Positions 34,307-45,349 of a stretch of 64,000 nt of DNA are shown piece by piece. Origin of the DNA: Pleurodeles waltl (Eukaryota > Chordata > Amphibia > Caudata > Salamandridae). The notes under the pieces were generated by a model. The model saw nothing but the letters and a program-made list of their open reading frames with translations, was not told the origin of the DNA and made no database searches. Location: assembly GCF_031143425.1 (NCBI RefSeq), contig NC_090441.1, forward strand, positions 222,700,928 through 222,764,927, in the 5' to 3' direction. A program made the translations under genes and the position numbers. How positions within the stretch are numbered: the stretch's first letter is position 1; each line of letters starts with the position of its first letter.

Positions 34307-36195
34307 ATGTCTGGCACAGGCCAAAATGTTGATCTGTCCAAACTTGCATATGATCACCTTAGCTGGAAAGGAGCAAGGAGTCTCTGCATAGAGAGAGGTT
34401 TGAGTGTAGGGAAGAATCCTTCCTTAGAACTGTTAATTAACATGCTTAGAGTACAGGATAAGGCCATAAGTGCCCAATCTGTTGAAAAAGTAGCTAATGG
34501 TTCTCAATCTGATCCAGGGACTCCCCCAGGAAAAGATTCAGGAAAGAAACTTCCTAGCCTGCCCATTACTAGACAGTCTAGCATAGTTGGTAATGATGAT
34601 GAGCCACACCATATAAATAGTGTTGTCTCACATCATAGCAAAAGCATTTATTCTCACCATACTGGTAGTGATGTTTCTGTTAGCCAAGCTGTTAGGGTGG
34701 CTTCTGTAAGGGACAGGTCTCCTTCTGTCCATTCTCACCATACTTCTGTTTCAAGGCATGTCCCTCCCACCCACCCTGATGACAGATTGTTAGAAAGGGA
34801 GCTCAATAGATTGAGAGTGGAACAAACTAGACTGAAGCTCAAGAAGCAACAGCTGGATTTGGATAGACAGACTTTAGAAGTAGAGAAGGAGAGACAGAAA
34901 CTGGGTTTAGAAACCCATGGTGGTAGCAGCAGTATTCCCCATAGTCATCCTGTAAAAGAGCATGATTCCAGGAATCTGCACAAGATAGTTCCCCCTTATA
35001 AGGAGGGGGATGACATTAACAAGTGGTTTCTGCACTTGAGAGGGCCTGTGTTGTACAGGATGTCCCTCAAAGTGAGTGGGCTGCTATCCTATGGCTATCA
35101 TTTAGTGGAAAAGGTAGGGATAGGCTCCTTACTGTGAAAGAAAATGATGCTAATAATTTCCAAGTTCTTAAGAATGCACTCCTGGATGGTTATGGCTTAA
35201 CCACTGAACAGTACAGGATAAAGTTCAGAGAGACCAAAAAGGAGTCTTCACAAGACTGGGTTGATTTCATTGACCATTCAGTGAAGGCCTTGGAGGGGTG
35301 GTTACATGGCAGTAAGGTTACTGACTTTGAAAGCCTGTATAACTTGATCCTGAGAGAGCATATTCTTAATAAGTGTGTGTCTGATTTGTTGCACCAGTAC
35401 TTGCTGGACTCTGATCTGACCTCTCCCCAAGAATTGGGAAAGAAGGCAGACAAATGGGTCAGAACAAGAGTGAACAGAAAAGTTCATACAGGGGGTGACA
35501 AAGATGGCAACAAAAAGAAGGATGGTAAGTCTTCTGACAAGGGTGGGGACAAATCTAAAAATAAGTCTTCAGCAGGCCCACAAAAACACTCTGGTGGGGG
35601 TGGTGGGCCCAAATCCTCTTTTAATCAGAACAAGGAAAAGAAACCATTGTGCTATTTATGTAAAATAAAAGGCCATTGGACAACAGATCCCAGTTGTCCA
35701 AAGAAAGGCACCAAGCCTCCTACCACTACAACCCCTACTGCTATACCTAGTGTCCCTACTAATAGCAGTGGTGGTGGGAGCAAACCTACTAATAGCCAAT
35801 CCAAGGGAGTAGCTGGGCTCACTATTGGTAACTTAGTTGGGGTTGGCCTTGTTAGGGAGGCCACAGAGGCTGTGTTAGTCTCTGAGGGGGCTATTGATTT
35901 AGCCACCTTAGTTGCTTGTCCCCTTAATATGGATAAGTACAAGCAGCTACCCCTAATAAATGGTGTTGAGGTTCAGGCCTACAGGGACACTGGTGCCAGT
36001 GTGACTATGGTCATAGAGAAACTGGTCCACCCTGAACAACACCTACTTGGTCACCAGTACCAAGTAACCGATGCTCACAACAACACACTTAACAACCCCA
36101 TGGCTGTTGTTAATCTCAACTGGGGGGGGGGTTACTGGTCCAAAGAAAGTTGTGGTAGCTTCAGATTTACCTGTAGACTGTCTATTAGGGAATGA
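34307..36195 (+). pseudogene. gag: gag of the Gmr1-like element, broken by frameshifts
   Basis: ATG 34307 opens the same N-terminal domain and coiled coil as the array Gag, with a small insertion rich in Ser/His before the coiled coil. A one-base deletion near 35030 relative to the array units shifts the frame; the first frame ends at 35137 and the correct one continues from about 35023. It encodes the SCAN-like core, a zinc knuckle CX2CX4HX6C (around 35645-35695) and the protease active site YRDTGAS (around 35980). A run of ten G at 36122-36131 is one base longer than the equivalent sequence in the array, shifting the frame again before the second protease motif. The G run could be a sequencing error; the first deletion is less easily so. 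Confidence 0.85.
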
Positions 36196-39100
36196 TTTGG
36201 AGACATCAGCTTGGTCAGATGTGGAGTTGGAGGCCCATGCAGCAATGCTTGGCATCCCAGGGCATATTTTTGCTTTGACAAGGGCTCAGGCCAAAAAGCA
36301 AAAAGGACAGGGAAGCTTGGATCCTGGAACAATGGACCAAGTACTCCCTAAAGCTAGGGCTAGTAGAAGCAAACCACTTCCTACTATCCCTCCCTCTACA
36401 GTGGATTCAACTTCTGAGGAAGAAGAATTCCCTCCCTGTGCAGAACCTACACCAGAGGAGCTGGAAGCAGACACTGCTGAGCTTTTGGGTGAAGGGGGGC
36501 CTGCCAGAGAGGAGCTGAGTGTGGCACAGCAAACCGGTCCCACATTAGAGGGTATCAGACAGCAAGCTGCCAAACAGGCTAATGGGGATGTCAGTGACTC
36601 TCACAGAGTTTACTGGGAGCACAACCTCTTGTACCCTGAGCATAGGGATCCTAAACCTGGAGCTGCCAGGAGATTAGTGATTCCTCAGGAGTACAGAAAG
36701 TTCCTCCTAACCTTGGCACATGACATTCCCCTAGCTGGGCAACTGGGTCAAATGAAAACTTGGGACAGACTGGTTCCATTGTTTCATTGGCCTAGGATGT
36801 CTGAGGACACAAATGAATTTTGTAAGTCCTGTGAAACCTGTCAAGCCAGTGGCAAGACAGGTGGCACCCCAAAGGCACCCCTTATCCCACTGCCTGTGGT
36901 TGGGGTTCCCTTTGAAAGGGTAGGGGTTGACATAGATGGCCCCCTTGACCCTCCTACTGCTTCAGGCAATAGATTTATCTTGGTGGTAGTGGACCATGCC
37001 ACAAGATATCCTGAAGCTATTCCTTTAAGGACCACTACAGCTCCTGCAGTGGCAAAGGCCCTCCTGGGAATATTTTCCAGGGTGGGCTTCCCAAAGGAAG
37101 TAGTATCAGACAGGGGAAGCAACTTCATGTCTGCATACTTAAAGGCCATGTGGAAGGAGTGTGGTGTAACGTACAAGTTCACAACACCCTATCATCCACA
37201 AACAAATGGACTGGTGGAGAGATTTAATAAAACTCTCAAAGGCATGATTATGGGTCTCCCTGAAAAACTCCGCAGGAGATGGGATATCCTTCTACCATGC
37301 CTCCTTTTTGCCTACAGGGAGGTACCCCAGAAAGGAGTGGGCTTCAGCCCCTTTGAACTTCTTTTTGGACACCCTGTTAGGGGTCCACTCACACTTGTAA
37401 AGGAGGGTTGGGAACAACCTCTAAAAGCTCCTAAGCAGGATATTGTGGATTATGTACTTGGCCTCAGATCAAGGATGGCTGAGTACATGAAAAAGGCCAG
37501 TAAAAACCTTCAGGCCAGCCAAGAGCTCCAGAAGCAATGGCATGATCAGAAGGCTGTTTTGGTTCAGTACCAACCAGGGCAGAAAGTGTGGGTCTTGGAG
37601 CCTGTGGCCCCAAGAGCACTCCAAGATAAATGGAGTGGTCCCCACACAATTGTTGAAAAGAAGGGAGAAGTCACCTATTTAGTTGACTTAGGCACTGCCA
37701 GGAGTCCCCTTAGGGTGCTCCATGTCAACCGCCTGAAACCCTACTATGACAGGGCTGATCTCACCCTGCTCATGGCAACTGATGAGGGACAGGAAGAAGA
37801 CAGTGATCCTCTACCTGATCTCTTCTCTTCCACAGAACAAGATGCTCTTGTGGAAGGTGTAGTTTTGGCTGATTGTCTTACTGCTGAGCAGAAAGATAAT
37901 TGCATAAATCTCCTAGATCAATTCTCTGAACTCTTCTCTACTGTGCCAGGTACCACTTCTTGGTGTGAGCACACTATAGATACTGGAGACAGTTTACCTG
38001 TCAAAAGTAAGATCTATAGGCAGCCTGACCATGTCAGGGACTGCATAAAGCAAGAGGTCCAGAAAATGTTAGAACTAGGAGTGGTTGAGCACTCTGACAG
38101 TCCATGGGCTTCTCCTGTGGTACTGGTACCAAAACCCCATTCCAAAGATGGAAAGAAGGAAATGCGGTTTTGTGTAGACTATAGAGGTCTCAACTTGGTA
38201 ACTAAAACTGATGCTCACCCTATACCCAGGGCAGATGAGCTCATAGATACACTGGCATCTGCCAAGTATCTAAGCACTTTTGATTTGACTGCAGGGTATT
38301 GGCAGATCAAATTGTCAGAAGATGCTAAACCTAAGACTGCATTTTCTACCATTGGAGGACATTACCAGTTTACTGTAATGCCTTTTGGTTTGAAAAATGC
38401 ACCTGCCACTTTTCAGAGGTTGGTGAACACAGTCCTGCAAGGGCTGGAAGCTTTCAGTGCAGCATATTTGGACGATATAGCTGTCTTTAGCTCCAGCTGG
38501 GATGATCACCTGGTCCACCTATGGAAAGTTTTGGAGGCCCTGCAAAAGCCAGGCCTCACTATCAAGGCTTCAAAGTGCCAGATAGGGCAGGGTAAGGTGG
38601 TTTATCTGGGACACCTTGTTGGTGGGGAACAGATTGCACCACTTCAGGGGAAAATCCAAACAATTATTGATTGGGTTCCCCCTACCACTCAGACTCAGGT
38701 GAGAGCCTTCCTAGGCCTCACTGGGTATTACAGGAGGTTCATTAAGAACTATGGCTCCATTGCAGCCCCTCTTAATGACCTCACATCCAAGAAAATGCCT
38801 AAAAAGGTATTATGGACAGCAAACTGTCAGAAAGCTTTTGAGGAGCTGAAGCAGGCCATGTGCTCTGCACCTGTCCTGAAAAGCCCTTCTTACTCTAAAA
38901 AATTCTATGTCCAAACTGATGCATCTGAATTAGGAGTAGGGGCAGTCCTATCACAACTTAATTCTGAGGGCCAGGATCAACCTGTTGCTTTTATTAGTAG
39001 GAGGTTGACCCCTAGAGAAAAGCGTTGGTCTGCCATTGAGAGGGAGGCCTTTGCTGTGGTCTGGGCTCTGAAGAAGTTGAGGCCAAACCTGTTTGGCACT

Positions 39101-39274
39101 CACTTCATTGTTCAGACAGACCACAAACCTCTACTTTGGCTAAAACAAATGAAAGGTGAAAATCCTAAATTGTTGAGGTGGTCCATATCCCTACAGGGAA
39201 TGGACTATACAGTGGACATAGACCTGGGAGTAGCCACTCCAATGCAGATGGACTCTCCAGATATTTTCACTTAG
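36071..39274 (+). CDS. pol: pol of the Gmr1-like element: protease end, integrase, RT, RNase H
   Basis: This single long frame (up to 1067 codons, no ATG needed because it continues Gag-protease) holds, in order: the protease tail with LLGND (about 36185); an acidic linker; the integrase zinc-binding region (36718-36850, ending CKSCETC); the integrase DDE core (Asp at about 36929, Asp of VSDRGSN at about 37109, Glu of VERFNK at about 37215); a GPY/F-type module with HVNRLKPYY (about 37735); reverse transcriptase with VDYRGLN, PFGLKNAPATFQ and YLDD (about 38464-38475); and RNase H with QTDASELG (about 38915). Integrase before RT is unusual for Gypsy elements and defines the Gmr1-like group. 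The integrase zinc region reads AGQLG where a His (AGHLG) is usual, which may impair it. No internal stops. Confidence 0.92.
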   Translation: MLTTTHLTTPWLLLISTGGGVTGPKKVVVASDLPVDCLLGNDLETSAWSDVELEAHAAMLGIPGHIFALTRAQAKKQKGQGSLDPGTMDQVLPKARASRSKPLPTIPPSTVDSTSEEEEFPPCAEPTPEELEADTAELLGEGGPAREELSVAQQTGPTLEGIRQQAAKQANGDVSDSHRVYWEHNLLYPEHRDPKPGAARRLVIPQEYRKFLLTLAHDIPLAGQLGQMKTWDRLVPLFHWPRMSEDTNEFCKSCETCQASGKTGGTPKAPLIPLPVVGVPFERVGVDIDGPLDPPTASGNRFILVVVDHATRYPEAIPLRTTTAPAVAKALLGIFSRVGFPKEVVSDRGSNFMSAYLKAMWKECGVTYKFTTPYHPQTNGLVERFNKTLKGMIMGLPEKLRRRWDILLPCLLFAYREVPQKGVGFSPFELLFGHPVRGPLTLVKEGWEQPLKAPKQDIVDYVLGLRSRMAEYMKKASKNLQASQELQKQWHDQKAVLVQYQPGQKVWVLEPVAPRALQDKWSGPHTIVEKKGEVTYLVDLGTARSPLRVLHVNRLKPYYDRADLTLLMATDEGQEEDSDPLPDLFSSTEQDALVEGVVLADCLTAEQKDNCINLLDQFSELFSTVPGTTSWCEHTIDTGDSLPVKSKIYRQPDHVRDCIKQEVQKMLELGVVEHSDSPWASPVVLVPKPHSKDGKKEMRFCVDYRGLNLVTKTDAHPIPRADELIDTLASAKYLSTFDLTAGYWQIKLSEDAKPKTAFSTIGGHYQFTVMPFGLKNAPATFQRLVNTVLQGLEAFSAAYLDDIAVFSSSWDDHLVHLWKVLEALQKPGLTIKASKCQIGQGKVVYLGHLVGGEQIAPLQGKIQTIIDWVPPTTQTQVRAFLGLTGYYRRFIKNYGSIAAPLNDLTSKKMPKKVLWTANCQKAFEELKQAMCSAPVLKSPSYSKKFYVQTDASELGVGAVLSQLNSEGQDQPVAFISRRLTPREKRWSAIEREAFAVVWALKKLRPNLFGTHFIVQTDHKPLLWLKQMKGENPKLLRWSISLQGMDYTVDIDLGVATPMQMDSPDIFT

Positions 39275-39333
39275 ACAATGAAGACTCATCAGGTCATGGC
39301 TAGTCTTATTGTCCTTCGTTTGGGGGGGGGTTG

Positions 39334-41376
39334 TGTAAGAAAGTACCATCTTGCCTGGCATGTTACCCCCATTTTTCACTGTATATATGTTGTTTTAGTT
39401 GTATGTGTCACTGGGACCCTGGTAACCCAGGGCCCCAGTGCTCATAAGTGTGCCTGAATGTGTTACCTGTGTAGTGACTAACTGTCTCACTGAGGCTCTG
39501 CTAATCAGAACCTCAGTGGTTATGCTCTCTCATTTCTTTCCAAATTGTCACTAACAGGCTAGTGACCATTTTTACCAATTTACATTGGCTTACTGGAACA
39601 CCCTTATAATTCCCTAGTATATGGTACTGAGGTACCCAGGGTATTGGGATTCCAGGAGATCCCTATGGGCTGCAGCATTTCTTTTGCCACCCATAGGGAG
39701 CTCTGACAATTCTTACACAGGCCTGCCACTGCAGCCTGAGTGAAAAAACGTCCACGTTATTTCACAGCCATTTTACACTGCACTTAAGTAACTTATAAGT
39801 CACCTATATGTCTAACCTTTACCTGGTAAAGGTTAGGTGCAAAGTTACTTAGTGTGAGGGCACCCTGGCACTAGCCAAGGTGCCCCCACATTGTTCAGAG
39901 CCAATTCCCTGAACTTTGTGAGTGCGGGGACACCATTACACGCGTGCACTACATATAGGTCACTACCTATATGTAGCTTCACAATGGTAACTCCGAATAT
40001 GGCCATGTAACATGTCTATGATCATGGAATTGCCCCCTCTATGCCATCCTGGCATAGTTGGCACAATCCCATGATCCCAGTGGTCTGTAGCACAGACCCT
40101 GGTACTGCCAAACTGCCCTTCCTGGGGTTTCACTGCAGCTGCTGCTGCTGCCAACCCCTCAGACAGGCATCTGCCCTCCTGGGGTCCAGCCAGGCCTGGC
40201 CCAGGATGGCAGAACAAAGAACTTCCTCTGAGAGAGGGTGTGACACCCTCTCCCTTTGGAAAATGGTGTGAAGGCAGGGGAGGAGTAGCCTCCCCCAGCC
40301 TCTGGAAATGCTTTGTTGGGCACAGATGTGCCCAATTCTGCATAAGCCAGTCTACACCGGTTCAGGGGACCCCTTAGCCCTGCTCTGGCGCGAAACTGGA
40401 CAAAGGAAAGGGGAGTGACCACTCCCCTGACCTGCACCTCCCCTGGGAGGTGTCCAGAGCTCCTCCAGTGTGCTCCAGACCTCTGCCATCTTGGAAACAG
40501 AGGTGTTGCTGGCACACTGGACTGCTCTGAGTGGCCAGTGCCACCAGGTGACGTCAGAGACTCCTTCTGATAGGCTCCTTCAGGTGTTAGTAGCCTATCC
40601 TCTCTCCTAAGTAGCCAAACCCTCTTTTCTGGCTATTTAGGGTCTCTGTCTCTGGGGAAACTTCAGATAACGAATGCAAGAGCTCATCCGAGTTCCTCTG
40701 CATCTCTCTCTTCACCTTCTGCCAAGGAATCGACTGCTGACCGTGCTGGAAGCCTGCAAACCTGCAACATAGTAGCAAAGACGACTACTGCAACTCTGTA
40801 ACGCTGATCCTGCCGCCTTCTCGACTGTTTTCCTGCTTGTGCATGCTGTGGGGGTAGTCTGCCTCCTCTCTGCACCAGAAGCTCCGAAGAAATCTCCCGT
40901 GGGTCGACGAAATCTTCCCCCTGCAACCGCAGGCACGAAAAAGCTGCATTACCGGTCCCTTGGGTCTCCTCTCAGCACGACGAGCGAGGTCCCTCGAATC
41001 CAACGACTCTGTCCAAGTGACCCCCACAGTCCAGTGACTCTTCAGTCCAAGTTTGGTGGAGGTAAGTCCTTGCCTCACCTCGCTGGGCTGCATTGCTGGG
41101 AACCGCGACTTTTACAGCTACTCCGGCCCCTGTGCACTTCCGGCGGAAATCCTTTGTGTACAGCCAAGCCTGGGTCCACGGCACTCTAACCTGCATTGCA
41201 CGACTTTCTAAGTTGGTCTCCGGCGACGTGGGACTCCTTCGTGCAACTTCGGTGAGCACCGTTTCACGCATCCTTGTAGTGCCTGTTTCTGGCACTTCTC
41301 CGGGTGCTACTGGCTTCAGAGAGGGCTCCTTGTCTTGCTCGACGTCCCCTCTCTTGGCTGGTCTAATTTGCTAATA
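39334..41376 (+). repeat. 3' LTR of the Gmr1-like element, truncated
   Basis: It matches about the first 2.04 kb of the 5' LTR with a few percent or less difference and stops at GCTAA, where antisense LTR B sequence begins. About 0.95 kb, including the poly(A) module, is lost. The element could therefore not terminate its own transcript here. Confidence 0.88.
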
Positions 41377-44042
41377 CCAAAAATATGCAGTATAGTCTTA
41401 GAAAACAGTGCAAACAATGTATAGTTACAATAGGATGCAATGGGGACACATAGGGATAGGGGCAACACAAACCATATACTCCAAAAGTGGAATGTGAACC
41501 ACGAATGGACCCCAAACCTATGTGACCTTGTAGAGGGTCGCTGGGACTATTAGAAAATAGTGAGAGTTAGAAAATTAGCCCTCCCCAAGACCCTGAAAAG
41601 TGAGTGCAGAGTGCACTAAAGTTCCCCAAAAGACAAAGAGGTCGTGATAGAGGAATAATGCAGGAAAGACACCAACCAACAATGCAACAACTGTGGATTT
41701 CCAATCTAGGGTACCTGTGGAACAAGGGGACCAAGTCCAAAAGTCACAAGCAAGTCGGAGATGGGCAAATGCCCAGGAAATGCCAGCTGTGGGTGCAAAG
41801 AAGCTTCTACTGGACAGAAGAAGCTGCGGTTTCTGCAGGAACAAAAAGGGCTAGAGACTTTCCCTTTGGTGGACGGATCCCTCACGCCGTGGAGAGTTGT
41901 GCAGAAGTGTTTTCCCACCAAAAGAATGCCAACAAGCCTTGCTAGCTGCAAATCGTGTGGTTAGTGTTTTTGGAAGCTACTGCAGCCCAGGAGGGACCAG
42001 GAGGTCGCAAATTGGACCAGGAGAGAGACGGGACGTCGAGCAAGACAAGGAGCCCTCTCAGCAGCAGGTAGCACCCTGAGAAGTGCCAGAAACAGGCACT
42101 ATGGGGATGCGTGAAACGGTGCTCGCCGAAGTTGCACAAAGGAGTCCCACGTCGCCGGAGACCAACTTAGAAAGTCGTGCAATGCAGGTTAGAGTGCCGT
42201 GGACCCAGGCTTGGATGTGCACAAAGGATTTCCGCCGGAAGTGCACGGAAGCCAAAGTAGTTGCAAAAGTCATGGTTTCCAACAATGCAGTCTGGCGTGG
42301 GGAGGCAAGGACTTACCTCCACCAAACTTGGAATGAAGAGTTACTGGACTGTGGGAGTCACTTGGACAGAGTTGCTGGATTCAAGGGACCTCGCTCGTTG
42401 TGCTGAGAGGAGACCAGAGGGACCGGTAATGCAGCTTTTTGGTGCCTGCGGTAGCAGGGGGAAGATTCCGTCGACCCACAGGAGATTTCTTCGGAGCTTC
42501 TAGTGCAGAGAGAAGGCAGACTACCCCCACAGCATGCACCACCAGGAGAACAGTCGAGAAGGCGGCAGGATCAGCGTTACAGAGTTGCAGTAGTCATCTT
42601 AGCTACTATGTTGCAGTTTTGCAGGCTTCCAGCGCGGTCAGCAGTCGATTCCTTGGCAGAAGGTGAAGAGAGAGATGCAGAGGAACTCTGATGAGCTCTT
42701 GCATTCGTTATCTAAAGTTTCCCCAGAGACAGAGACCCTAAATAGCCAGAAAAGAGGGTTTGGCTACCTAGGAGAGAGGATAGGCTACTAACACCTGAAG
42801 GAGCCTATCAGAAGGAGTCTCTGACGTCACCTGGTGGCACTGGCCACTCAGAGCAGTCCAGTGTGCTGGCAGCACCTCTGTTTCCAAGATGGCAGAGTTC
42901 TGGAGCACACTGGAGGAGCTCTGGACACCTCCCAGGGGAGGTGCAGGTCAGTGGAGTGGTCACTCCCCTTTCCTTTGTCCAGTTTCGCACCAGAGCAGGG
43001 GCTAAGGGGTCCCTGAACCGGTGTAGACTGGCTTATGCAGAATTGGGCACATCGGTGCCCAAGAAAGCATTTCCAGAGGTTGGGGGAGGCTAATCCTCCC
43101 CTGCCTTCACACCATTTTCCAAAGGGAGAGGGTGTAACACCCTCTCTCAGAGGAAGTCCTTTGTTCTGCCATCCTGGGACAAGCCTGGCTTGACCCCAGG
43201 GGGGCAGAAACCTGTCTGAGGGGTTGGCAGCAGCAGCAGCTGCAGTGAAACCCCAGGAAAGGCAGTTTGGCAGTACCAGGGTCTGTGCTACAGACCACTG
43301 GGATCATGGAATTGTACCAATAATGCCAGGATGGCATAGAGGGGGCAATTCCATGATCTTAGACATGTTACATGGCCATATTCGGAGTTACCATTGTGAA
43401 GCTACATATAGGTAGTGACCTATATGTAGTGCACGCGTGTAATGGTGTCCCCGCACTCACAAAGTTCAGGGAATTGGCCCTGAACAATGTGGGGGCACCT
43501 TGGCTAGTGCCAGGGTGCCCTCACACTTAGTAACTTTGCACCTAACCTTTACCAGGTAAAGGTTAGACATATAGGTGACTTATAAGTTACTTAAGTGCAG
43601 TGTAAAATGGCTGTGAAATAATGTGGACGTTATTTCACTCAGGCTGCAGTGGCAGGCCTGTGTAAGAATTGTCAGAGCTCCCTATGGGTGGCAAAAGAAA
43701 TGCTGCAGCCCATAGGGATCTCCTGGAACCCCAATACCCTGGGTACCTCAGTACCATATACTAGGGAATTATAAGGGTGTTCCAGTAAGCCAATATAAAT
43801 TGGTAAATTGGTCACTAGCCTGTTAGTGACAATTTGGAAAGAAGTGAGAGAGCATAACCACTGAGGTTCTGATTAGCAGAGCCTCAGTGAGACAGTTAGT
43901 CACTACACAGGTAACACATTCAGGCACACTTATGAGCACTGGGGCCCTGGAGAACAGGGTCCCAGTGACACATACAACTAAAACAACATATATACAGTGA
44001 AAAATGGGGGTAACATGCCAGGCAAGATGGTACTTTCCTACA
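41377..44042 (-). repeat. Solo LTR B (antisense), segment 2
   Basis: This is the remainder of LTR B in reverse complement, ending TTTCCTACA, followed by ATAGG. It lies head-to-head with the truncated 3' LTR, making an inverted repeat with arms of about 2 kb and a spacer of about 0.6 kb (the stretch of LTR B beyond the truncation point). Confidence 0.88.
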
Positions 44043-44535
44043 ATAGGTGACTTATAAGTGGCAGGCCTGTGTAAGAATTGTAAGAGCTCCCTATGGGTAG
44101 CAAAAGAAATGCTGCAGCCCATAGGGATGTCCTGGAACCCCAATACCATGTGTACCTCAGTACCATATACTAGGGAATTATATGGGTGTACCAATATGCC
44201 AATGTGAATTGCTAAATTTAGCCACTAGCCTGTTAGTGACAAATTTGGAAAGCAGAGAGAGCATAACCACTGAGGTTCTGGTTAGCAGAGCCTCAGTGAG
44301 ACAGTTAGGCATCATACAGGGAACACATATAGGTCACATACTTATGAGCACTGGGGTCCTGGCTAGCATGTTCCCAGTGACACATAACAAACATACTGAC
44401 AAAATAGGGTTCTCACTATGGGCACTGGGCTCTGGCTAGAAGGGTCCCAGTGAGACAGTGAAAACACCCTGACATATACTCACAAACAGGCCAAAAGTGG
44501 GGGTAACAAGGCTAGAAAGAGGCTACTTTCTCACA
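44043..44535 (-). repeat. Solo LTR A (antisense), segment 3
   Basis: This is the reverse complement of the LTR 5' end, closing with TTTCTCACA. An internal deletion removes the first palindromes (the sequence jumps from CTTATAAGT to GGCAGGCCTG near 44057). ATGTG follows at 44536, pairing with ATGTT before 7009 as the probable target duplication. Confidence 0.85.
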
Positions 44536-44859
44536 ATGTGGCCCTAGCTTTCCATCCCGTACACTGACATTTGTAGCCCTGACATTGGCGGAGGATGTGC
44601 AGCATGATTGTTAGCTGACAACTGGCAGAACTCTGATGGCAAAATCATGCCAGTTGTTACCCATGTTGTAGGGTTTGGATGTGCTATGTGTGATACGACC
44701 TTTGTAGGCTGTCCTGCCATGTACTTCCTCAGGGACATTCAATGGTCTGTATGATGATGGGAGCTGTTATAAGTACAGTAGATGTATTGTCTAATTTACT
44801 TCTTGTGCCATTTCATACAATGCAGTTCCTAATGTAAGTTTTTTCCTTTGTCTTCACAG
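44536..44859 (+). other. Intron B-C of the candidate third gene, right part
   Basis: I see no gene or repeat in this stretch apart from a pyrimidine-rich acceptor ending CTTCACAG at 44859. It rejoins the non-LTR sequence that was left at 7008. Confidence 0.4.
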
Positions 44860-45349
44860 CTGCTAACATGACAGCGATCCAGGTCTGTGATTTCCAGAGG
44901 CGGGCAATGCGTTACCAGCATATCCTGCTGGTGGAGTCAGGGTACAGAAGGATGGCCCGAAGATACAGGACCGAACGTGCCTCCAGAGGCTGGAGGGCTT
45001 TCCCACAGGGTGGCCCTACTTTGCCCACCACAGCCACCACCAGTACGACCACCACTACCACCCAGGTGGCACCACCCACAGCTGGGACCGTTGTCCCAAC
45101 AACAACTGCAAGTGCTCCAGGCCCTAGCAGTGGACCACCTTTAGGGCAGCCCACAGGCATTGACAATGCACACCCACACACGTCCTCAGCTGGTGCCCAG
45201 CTGCAACAATTGACCCTGCTGCTTTTGTGGACATGCAGCGCAAAATGGACCGTGTTGTCCGGAAAATGAGTCACCTGCGGCGGGATGTTCGCCATATCAA
45301 CAGGCGTGTGCGGTCCATTAAGCGGACACTCCGGAGGGCCAACCTCTAG
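44860..45349 (+). CDS. Candidate third transposon gene, terminal exon C
   Basis: After the CTTCACAG acceptor, the phase set by exons A and B gives an open frame that encodes MTAIQVCDFQRRAMRYQ, a basic Arg/Tyr-rich segment, then a Thr/Pro-rich low-complexity linker. The end appears to have one frameshift: in a neighbouring frame a basic helix (MDRVVRKMSHLRRDV followed by more Arg-rich sequence) runs to TAG 45347-45349, while the first frame stops at 45267-45269. The helix could be a coiled coil or nucleic-acid-binding tail. I do not recognise the family. The Harbinger-type neighbours suggest an accessory transposon protein. Confidence 0.45.

Larger units (their letters stand above)
31040..41376 (+). 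mobile_element. Gmr1-like Ty3/Gypsy retrotransposon, frameshifted, 3' LTR truncated
   Basis: The 5' LTR (31040-34033), primer-binding site, gag-protease-integrase-RT-RNase H, polypurine tract (39322-39330) and about 2.0 kb of the 3' LTR are present. No env-like frame is seen. The element is inserted in solo LTR B. The distal part of its 3' LTR is missing together with about 26 bases of LTR B, so its right target duplication cannot be seen. The two LTRs differ at few positions, suggesting a young insertion, but one frameshift in gag and one at a G run before protease end break the polyprotein. Confidence 0.9.

Noticed and set aside
34307..36195. Programmed ribosomal frameshifting between gag and pol
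   Set aside because: The array units read Gag and protease in a single frame with no shift, and the two breaks correspond to a simple one-base deletion and a G-run length change, so mutation or sequencing error is simpler.
34307..41376. An env gene or endogenous retrovirus
   Set aside because: After RNase H the frame stops at 39274 and the polypurine tract follows within 50 bases; there is no room for, or sign of, an envelope gene.
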